The notes beneath the pieces were generated by a model that saw only the letters and a program-made list of their open reading frames with translations, did not search any database and was not told the origin of the DNA. Shown here in pieces: positions 48,561 through 55,595 of a stretch of 55,595 nt of DNA (its first letter is position 1; each line of letters starts with the position of its first letter). The translations under genes were made by a program, and so were the position numbers. Location of the stretch: positions 1-55,595 of the forward strand of contig JALNQF010000275.1 of the NCBI GenBank assembly GCA_028456385.1, in the 5' to 3' direction. Source of the stretch: Ophiosphaerella korrae (Eukaryota; Ascomycota; Dothideomycetes; Pleosporales; Phaeosphaeriaceae).

Positions 48561-48597
48561 TTACGCTTTGCTTCTCTTAATAACTAAATTAGTAAGG

Positions 48598-49043
48598 TGT
48601 AATAGGGTTACTAAGGGTTAACTTCCTAGTAACCTTATTAGGAGTTATTAGTAGATTAGGAGGTAATAATAAAAGCTCGTATAGTAATCTACAATATACT
48701 ATAAATAATAGAAAATATTTCGCAACTATCTTAGTATTATTGCTTGTAGTTAATAATTAAATTACTAATAGTATCTTAACAATATACATCGCTACTAACT
48801 ATATACCTAGGCTTCTTAGCTAACTTCGTGCTTCGTGTTTACTAAGATCGCGAATTATAAATTTATTACGTACTTAGCTTTATACTTTATATTTACTAAG
48901 ATCGCGAATTGTAAATTTATTATATATCCCTATTATAGTTAGTTTCCTAATCTAATTCGTTATCCTATAGATTATATATGCTGTCGTTATCTATAGTAGA
49001 GCTAATTAGTTTAAATTAGTTTTCTCTTATTACAACTATAACA
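48598..49043 (-). repeat. Gypsy-3 right (5') LTR
   Basis: 446 bp from tgtaatagggttactaagg to acaactataaca. Two copies of actaagatcgcgaattrtaa are at 48841-48870 and 48895-48924, 54 bp apart. Followed by ctact and resumption of Gypsy-2. Confidence 0.92.
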
Positions 49044-49048
49044 CTACT

Positions 49049-52000
49049 AGTACGTTTATAAGTCTAAATAGTATAACTAGGTACTTATATAGTCTATATT
49101 ACGTTCTAAATATAGTTTTCTATTTATCTCCTTTCTTAATTCTAATCTAGTAGTAGGCGTTTTAGATATCTAGCTTTGTAAAAATTTGTACTTTTTATAG
49201 CCTATCTTGTATCTTATTAATCTATAGTAAGGAGTATTAGTTCTTACTTATAATTACGTTTGTCTTTCTAAGGTCTATATAAGGTTATTTCTTATCTATT
49301 TCTTTTTTATCTATAAAGTTAAGTCTATACACTACTAAGGATTTAAATTCTTATATCTATCCTTTTTTAACTACGTTCTATATAAATATTCGTTTAATCT
49401 TAGATTCTTCTTCTATTTTTCTATAGACTAGGCTCTATCTTACGTTTTTTCCTTCTTTTAGTTCTATTATTAGATCCTATAGTTAGTGTTCTAGAAAGTA
49501 ATTATCTAGTTTAGTAAGTTATTTTTCTTACTTTTTGTATTCCTCTAGGAACTATTATTTGTATATAGTTATATTAGCTTTTAATATATCTTTTTTAGGG
49601 TAACTAATTTTCTCTATTCTCTAATTAATCCTTAGGTTAGCTATCTATAACTATAGTATACCTAATATTACGTCTTATTTGTTATTAATTGTTATTATAT
49701 CTATAACTATATTCTTGATTTCTAATCCTTTTAACCTTAATGTTAATAGTACTATTTCGAACCTAATAAGTTCCTAGAATAGTTTTCTTTTAATTATACT
49801 AAGTTGTTAAGGGTATCTCTTTGTTATATAGTTTATTCCTTAGTTTTCTATAAACTTCTTAGATATAAAGTTTCTTGTAGCTCTATTATTAATTATAATT
49901 TATACTTTCTATCTTTAGTATATACCTATCTTTGTAACGTATAAGCCTATTATACCTTATAGCTTTTTTTACTTAGGTCTTTCTTTAAATTATCTATTTT
50001 CTAGGGCTATTACCTTGTTTTACGTTTATAGTTTTTATGTTTTAGATATTTATTATATATATACTTATACTATAGCTGTATTTCTTTAATATATTCTTTT
50101 AATAGCTTTAGTCCTAGTCTAATTAATATGTATTCTTTGTTAGGAATCTAGATTATCTCCTAACTTTTAATTTCTTTCTTTAGGATTACCCTTATATAGT
50201 CTTGTCCTCTTTTTAGCTATACGTAGTTTTGTACTTTCTCTTCTCTATATAGGTAGTAGTGTGTATTTAAATATAATACTTATGTAGTTTCTAGATATAC
50301 TAGATATTCTAGGTCTATTCTCTCGTTGTCTCCTTCCTAGTACCTGTCTATACTAGGTCTTTTAGTTATTAGGATATAGTATATTACTAGTACTTGTAGT
50401 ATATAGGCTTTATTAATCTATCGCGTTTTTCTTATAAAGTACTACTACTCTCTTTATATATATATTCTTCTTACTATAACTATATATTACTGTATTTATT
50501 ATTAGAATATTATAAACTTTATTACTCTAAGATTATATTCTTTCTAGTCTTAATACGCTTCCTCTATACTTATAACTAGTAAGTATTTCTAAATAAATTT
50601 CTAGTTCTTGTTTTATTCTAACGTATCTATCGTTGTATAGCTATTATAGCTATATATATTTAACTAGGTATACTCTATATCTCTTATATTAATTTATCTC
50701 TTACTTCCTTATAGTTCTTTAGAGGAGGCTATAGTAGTCTCTTTATCTAGTACTAGTCCTTTAGCTTAGATCGATAAGGTCTAGGGCTCTTCCCTTTCTA
50801 GATCTTCTACTAGTAAGTCTATTACGTAAGCTATTTCTTTTAGCTACACTTTTATTCTTTCTTTTATTATAGCTACTCTATACTTTTATAAGAAATATCC
50901 TACTCTCTATTTATTAGAAAGATATATATAGTAGTTATTATTATAATAAAAGGCCTAATAAAGTATTATATATTGTGCCTCTTTACTCCTAGCTACTTTC
51001 TCCTAAGATTTAGCCTATGCTTTTAGTACTTCCTTTCTATTCTTAGTTGTTTTTAACTAAGTTTCTTTATCTTTCCTAGGATTTTTATTTTTATAGTCTT
51101 TTATAAAGTATCTTAGCTTTCTATATTTATAATATACTATATCTTTCTTTAACTTTAATTAGTAGTTTTTTACGTAGTAGCCTAGCTTACTATAGTTAAA
51201 GTACGTAAAGTCTTTATTCTTCTTTTTCTTTCTATCTTTATTAGCTTTAAGGACTATAGGGTCTCTCTTGTTATAGTTCTAGGTATAACTTCTATACTTG
51301 TTCTTCTTCTATTCTTAAAAATTGTTATTAATCTATATTACCTATTACTTTAGAGCTTCTAGTGTTCGTAGTTTTTCTATATAAATTACTTTGTATTAGA
51401 TTTTTAAGTTTAGTCCTTGTTTAAATTGTAATATTAAGGCTAACTTGTTTTATTCTATATTTTGTAATAGTTATTTTAACTATAATACGTATTCTAGAAT
51501 ACTCTTATTTTGTATAAGCTTTTCTAGCCTTTCTTTAGCTTATTAGGTAATATCTATATCCTTAAATACTACTCTTATTTATCTAGTAAAGTATTTATAA
51601 CTTCTAAAGATAGCTCTAGTTTTGTCCTTCTATATTATTAGAGTGTATATTATATAGTCTATCTAGTAGGGTTTAAACTATCTTATTACGTCTTCTTTAA
51701 GGTATATTTCTATATATATTACCTTCTTTTCTTCTATATTAAAGTGTAGTACTTGTATATCTATTTAGAGTTATACTAAAGCTATAAAGGGTCTTAGCTT
51801 TTCCTTTATTCTATTAAATTTCTTAAGTACAGGTATCTTTAGTAGTTTCTTCGTTACACTTATCTCTAGGCGTTGTATAATTAACTCTATTTAGTTTTAT
51901 CCTTTAATAATAGCTTTAATCTATACTTTATTTTATTTTAAATAGTCTTGTACTTCTTTGTTTTACGTCTCTAAAGCGTTAATTACTATCTTTATATCTT

Positions 52001-52140
52001 TGTTCTTAGAGATTAGGTTATTTATATATTCTCTAATTACCTTCTATATAGTGTTATCTAACTTATAACTACTTATAAGTGCTTTAGCTACTTTCTTAGT
52101 TAAACTTTCTACTATTGTATTAGCTAGACTATACGCTACT
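49049..52140 (-). pseudogene. Gypsy-2 gag-pol relic, 5' part (gag to RT)
   Basis: Right-hand half of the gene split by Gypsy-3. Gag is towards 51,300-52,140, zinc knuckles near 51,080-51,220, and the N-terminal half of RT near 49,050-49,500. It is in register with the left half at 21,450. Confidence 0.82.
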
Positions 52141-52176
52141 TACGCTTTACTTCTTGTAATAACTAAATTAGCAAGG

Positions 52177-52637
52177 TATAATAGGCTACTTATTATTAAC
52201 TATAGATACCTATCTTATAAAAGTTAGTAGATTGTAAGGTAATAACAAAAGCTTATATAGTAATCTACAATAACTATAAATAATAGAAGATATTTTATAA
52301 CTATCTTATATTAGTATTCTATAGTTAGAGGATTAAATTACTAATACTATTCTAATAATACGTATTACTACTTACTCTATACTAATATTGTCTTAGTAGC
52401 TTTACTACTTTATTTTTACTAAGATTACAAATTTATAAATTTTTTATATATTAACTTTATAACTTTGTATTTACTAAGGTTGCGAATTTATAAATTTATT
52501 ACGTATCCTAATTATAGTTAGTTTCCTAATTAATTCTATTATCTTATAAGTTGTTACTCTACTTATCCTATACTTTGTTAGTAGCTAAGCGTAGACTAAT
52601 TAGTTCTATCTCGTTTTCCCTTGTTACTATTGTACTA
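52177..52637 (-). repeat. Gypsy-2 right (5') LTR
   Basis: 461 bp starting tataataggctacttatta, ending ttactattgtacta and followed by agtaa. The terminal bases differ slightly from the left LTR (tgtaata there). Confidence 0.88.
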
Positions 52638-52642
52638 AGTAA

Positions 52643-55100
52643 GTATTTCTTTAGTAATACTTATCTAAATTACTTTATAGTAGTAGACCTTATAGTTAAC
52701 TACTTAAATATAAAATATTAAGATAGCTAAATTAGTAGATAGGAATAAATCTCTAAGTTATTAATAAAAGCTATAAGATATCTTTTTTATTATTAAGTAA
52801 AACTATAAAAAGATATAATAAATTTATTTACTAAAAGGCTAGCGTTTATAAACCTTTTTAGTATACTTTTATATATTTATCTTAACTTTACTTATTATAT
52901 CTATTATACTAATTATATTAACTACTTTATACTAAATCCTAATTTAATAAATAAAGTACTCTATAATCTTTTTAGTAAAAGTATTTATTAACTTTATTAA
53001 TACTTTATTTACTTATATATAATTGTAGATAAATTTTTTTTTTTACTCTAAGTAAATTATACTCTTTTTAAGCTAAGTTTTTAGTACTTAATAGTTATAT
53101 TTTATATTATAAGCTTATCTAGATATTAGTATTTTAAAGGCCTTAAAGAAAAGAGCTAGGTAATACTAGTATTTAATAGTAAAAATAAATAGTACCTACT
53201 TATATATATAACTAGTTATAATAATAAGTAGTAGGTAAAAAAGTAAATATTACGTTATAAAGATAAACTTAATCTTAATAATCTAATATAAATAGTAGTA
53301 AATAATATTATATTATAACTATTTTTATACCTTTTACTAAAGCTATATTAATAATAACTACTTTAAAAAAAAGTAGTACTCTAGTATTTACTACTATAAG
53401 TAGTAAATTATAATTATAGTAATTAGAATAGTAGTAGTATTAATTAACTAGAAGATAAATAGCTTCTAGAAACTACTAATTTTAAGTCTCTTACTTAAAG
53501 AATATATTACCTACCTTTAAACTAGAAAATATAGATATAGCCTAGCTACTTAGTTTTATTAGCTTTATAACTATAATAAAACGTTTCTAAATAGAAGCTA
53601 GATTTAGTACTATATAACTTATTTTAGTAAATAGGCTTTTAGTTATATAATAGAGGTCTCTTAGAATATTTAGTTTATATTTTCTATAGCTATTAACTAG
53701 TAAAGTATAATAGATTATTCTAGTAAAAGAAAGTATAAAAAAACTATTAGATAATTCTATAGAAGATTATACAACGTACTAGGTCTCTTTTTTAGATATA
53801 GTATATTATTATTTAACTATAGTTACTTCTAATCTTTAACTTCCTTATAATTAGCTATAATATTCTTAGTTACTTTTTTTTTTATCTCTTTTTATAGCTA
53901 TATAAATTCTACTTACTTTTTTTTACTATATTAGTTATTTTTTTATCTTATTTTTCTCTTATCTATTTTCTTTTTAATTTTCTTTATAATCTTTAGTTTT
54001 AACTTTAGCCTTATTATATATAAGCTTATTTTTTAAATATTTAATATTTTCTCTTATAAATTTTATACCTTTATTCTTTATAATTTTAAATAAACTATTT
54101 ATATAAGTACTCGATTTATTACTTAAATTATAAGCTTCTAAAAGTATAAAAGTTCTTTTAGTACTACTTCTTAGTAAAACCTTGTATAGACTTTTATAGA
54201 GATTTTTATTATAGCTATAAATAATATCTTTAATTTATATTTTTTTCTTTTTAAAGATCTTTATAACTTTAGCTTCTTTTATATAGTAGAAAATACTAAC
54301 TATAGCTTATATATAGTATATAGTATTATAAGTATTATTTAGTAACTTTTTATCTCTCTCTTTTATATTCTTAGAGTCTACTATTATTATTTACTATACT
54401 TCTTTATCTATATAATATTAGGATTATACTATTTAAGTATAATCTATATAGTAATTATAGTTACTTTATATATATAATAGACTTAGTAAATTAGACTATA
54501 TAATATAAAACTTAGAGATACTTAAAGTTTAGATTTAATAACTAAACTTAATATTCTTTATACTATAAAAGTAGAGATAAAATTAATTTAGTTTTATCTA
54601 GATATCTATACTTTAAAAACTATATTATTATATATATTATATATAGAAAGTAGGTAAACTTATATAGATTTTTTATATTACTTAGGAAATATTATATAGC
54701 TAGGAGCTATTTGTAGTATAATTCTAGTAATACTAATTAGTAGCTATTATATAAAGTAGATACTCTTTTATTAAAAAAAGTTTACTTTCTAATACTTAGA
54801 ATAGAAAATACTTATAATTATAGAAATCTACTTAAAAAAACTATAGTAAAGACTCTATACTATAAAGCTAATACGTTACTATATACTAGGTTTAATATAT
54901 ATTAAATTTAGATAAAAGTAGTAGAGTTTTTTTCTATTTATCTTTTATAGATAAGTATAATAAGACTCTAAGTTATTAACTATCTAAAGCTTTAAGAAGA
55001 AGTATAAGTATATTAGGAAGTAATAACTAAAGTATTTATAGTATTTATATAATAAACTATTAATAATATAATAATTTCTAATAAGTAATATTAAAGAATT
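52643..55100. other. Decayed host DNA right of Gypsy-2, unclassified
   Basis: Continuation of the sequence interrupted at 17,939. Extreme AT content, no CA or TG over long stretches, no recognisable domain or LTR. Confidence 0.5.
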
Positions 55101-55109
55101 ATTATTCTT

Positions 55110-55250
55110 AGTTAGAAATTAGATTACTAACACTATCCTAATAATATATACTATTACTAACTATATTTTTATATTACTTTATTAATTTATTTTTTAGTTA
55201 TTATCTTAGAAGCTATAGATTATAGATTACTAATCTATTAATCTATAGTA
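55110..55250 (-). repeat. Partial Gypsy-5-type LTR remnant
   Basis: Plus-strand tactaacactatcctaataa and tatagattatagattacta match the reverse complement of the Gypsy-5 LTR middle part, including the inverted-repeat box. No ends or target duplicate are visible, so it is a fragment. Confidence 0.55.
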
Positions 55251-55479
55251 TTTTTAAGCTTATATACTTTATAGATCTATAAATTACTTTATATATCTTA
55301 GTTATATATTTATTAAGACTTTAGAACTAAGTAAGAGTAATAAGAGTAAGTAGGCTTCTATAAGATAGGTAAAGTTAATAAATAAGTTAGTTACTTAACT
55401 TAATTAATAGTTAGCTTTTATTAGAGTATTATAAGTTATATAAGTATTAATAAGTAGATATATTATAAGATATAAGCTT

Positions 55480-55595
55480 AGGAATAAGTAAAAGATAATT
55501 ATTAATTAAAGAGCTATCTAAGCTAAGCTACTTATATATAGTAGAGTAGCTTAAATAGCTTATATAGCTTACTTACTACTATAAGCTTACTTAAA
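55480..55595 (-). repeat. Inverted partial copy of the unclassified block at 37,780-37,915
   Basis: The reverse complement of the window end (tttaagtaagcttatagtag onwards, through tatataagctatttaagct) matches 37,780-37,900 with scattered transitions. The copy runs off the window, so its full length is unknown. Confidence 0.75.

Larger units (their letters stand above)
21456..49043 (-). mobile_element. Gypsy-3: Gypsy element inserted in Gypsy-2 RT, itself hosting Gypsy-4 and Gypsy-5
   Basis: Inserted into the RT region of Gypsy-2 with the duplicate ctact at 21451-21455 and 49044-49048. Own sequence: left (3') LTR 21456-21736 plus 28771-28935, internal 28936-29488 and 42998-48597, right (5') LTR 48598-49043. 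The left LTR pieces sum to 446 bp, identical in length to the right LTR. The internal pieces sum to 6,153 bp, full length for the family. The polypurine tract (ctattcctctctctagg, minus-strand sense) follows the left LTR at 28936. Confidence 0.92.
17940..52637 (-). mobile_element. Gypsy-2: outermost Gypsy element, split by Gypsy-3
   Basis: Boundaries follow from the two LTRs and matching flanks agtaa (17935-17939 and 52638-52642). Own sequence: left LTR 17940-18434, internal 18435-21455 and 49049-52176, right LTR 52177-52637. The internal parts total 6,149 bp, matching the 6,168 bp of Gypsy-1. The polypurine tract next to the left LTR (ctattctctttttt at 18435) shows that the left LTR is the 3' LTR and the element runs on the minus strand. 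Everything between 21,456 and 49,043 was inserted later, so this is the oldest resolved Gypsy insertion in the stack. Confidence 0.9.

Noticed and set aside
7107..55595. Mitochondrial or plasmid origin of the AT-rich part
   Set aside because: LTR retrotransposons with 5-bp target duplications, chromodomain pol and transition-only decay point to RIP-mutated nuclear DNA.
1..55595. CRISPR arrays, tRNA or rRNA genes, telomeric repeats
   Set aside because: None recognised; the tandem repeats present are minisatellites or microsatellites without unique spacers.

Overview
The window looks like part of a filamentous ascomycete (Pezizomycotina) genome. It has a small gene-bearing island of ordinary composition (about 2,550-7,106) set in very AT-rich DNA. 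The AT-rich part has the pattern left by repeat-induced point mutation (RIP): CA and TG dinucleotides are almost gone (none in 15001-15060, for example), TA is everywhere, and the transposon reading frames are full of TAG/TAA stops. The genus cannot be named from this sequence.

Layout. 1-2,550: decayed repeat DNA I cannot classify, with short tandem duplications. 2,553-3,417 (minus): a medium-chain dehydrogenase/reductase gene with one recognisable 51-nt intron, broken by an in-frame TAG and cut off at its 3' end where the AT-rich DNA begins. 4,855-5,898 (minus): an apparently intact ketopantoate-reductase-like gene, the only convincing complete gene. 6,108-6,660: a fragment with a Ser/Pro-rich linker and a Myb/SANT-like domain next to a terminal-repeat-like motif, probably a dead DNA transposon. 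7,107 to the end: retrotransposons nested in older, unclassified decayed DNA.

The retrotransposons can be resolved by LTR pairs and 5-bp target-site duplications (TSDs). Gypsy-1 (plus, 7,686-14,709, TSD AGATA/AGACA) is uninterrupted. Gypsy-2 (minus, 17,940-52,637, TSD AGTAA) contains Gypsy-3 (minus, 21,456-49,043, TSD CTACT). Gypsy-3 contains Gypsy-4 (minus, 21,737-28,765, TSD TTAGC, inside its 3' LTR) and Gypsy-5 (plus, 29,489-42,992, TSD CTATT). Gypsy-5 is split by a Copia element (from 30,728) and an unclassified block (about 36,395-37,915), and about 0.8 kb of its own sequence is missing at that point. The five Gypsy copies belong to one chromodomain-bearing family: gag with two zinc knuckles, RT, RNase H, integrase, C-terminal chromodomain. 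All are inactivated by stops.

The most interesting signal is a second reading frame, antisense to gag-pol, between the end of pol and the 3' LTR in all five Gypsy copies. After allowing for RIP changes of Cys codons to Tyr codons, it shows a six-cysteine pattern. In Gypsy-2 and Gypsy-3 this has the exact spacing of a fungal Zn(II)2Cys6 cluster. The LTRs also carry paired inverted repeats built from an AATCTATAATCT-like box. The family may therefore have encoded an antisense zinc-cluster protein; a role in controlling its own LTR is speculation.
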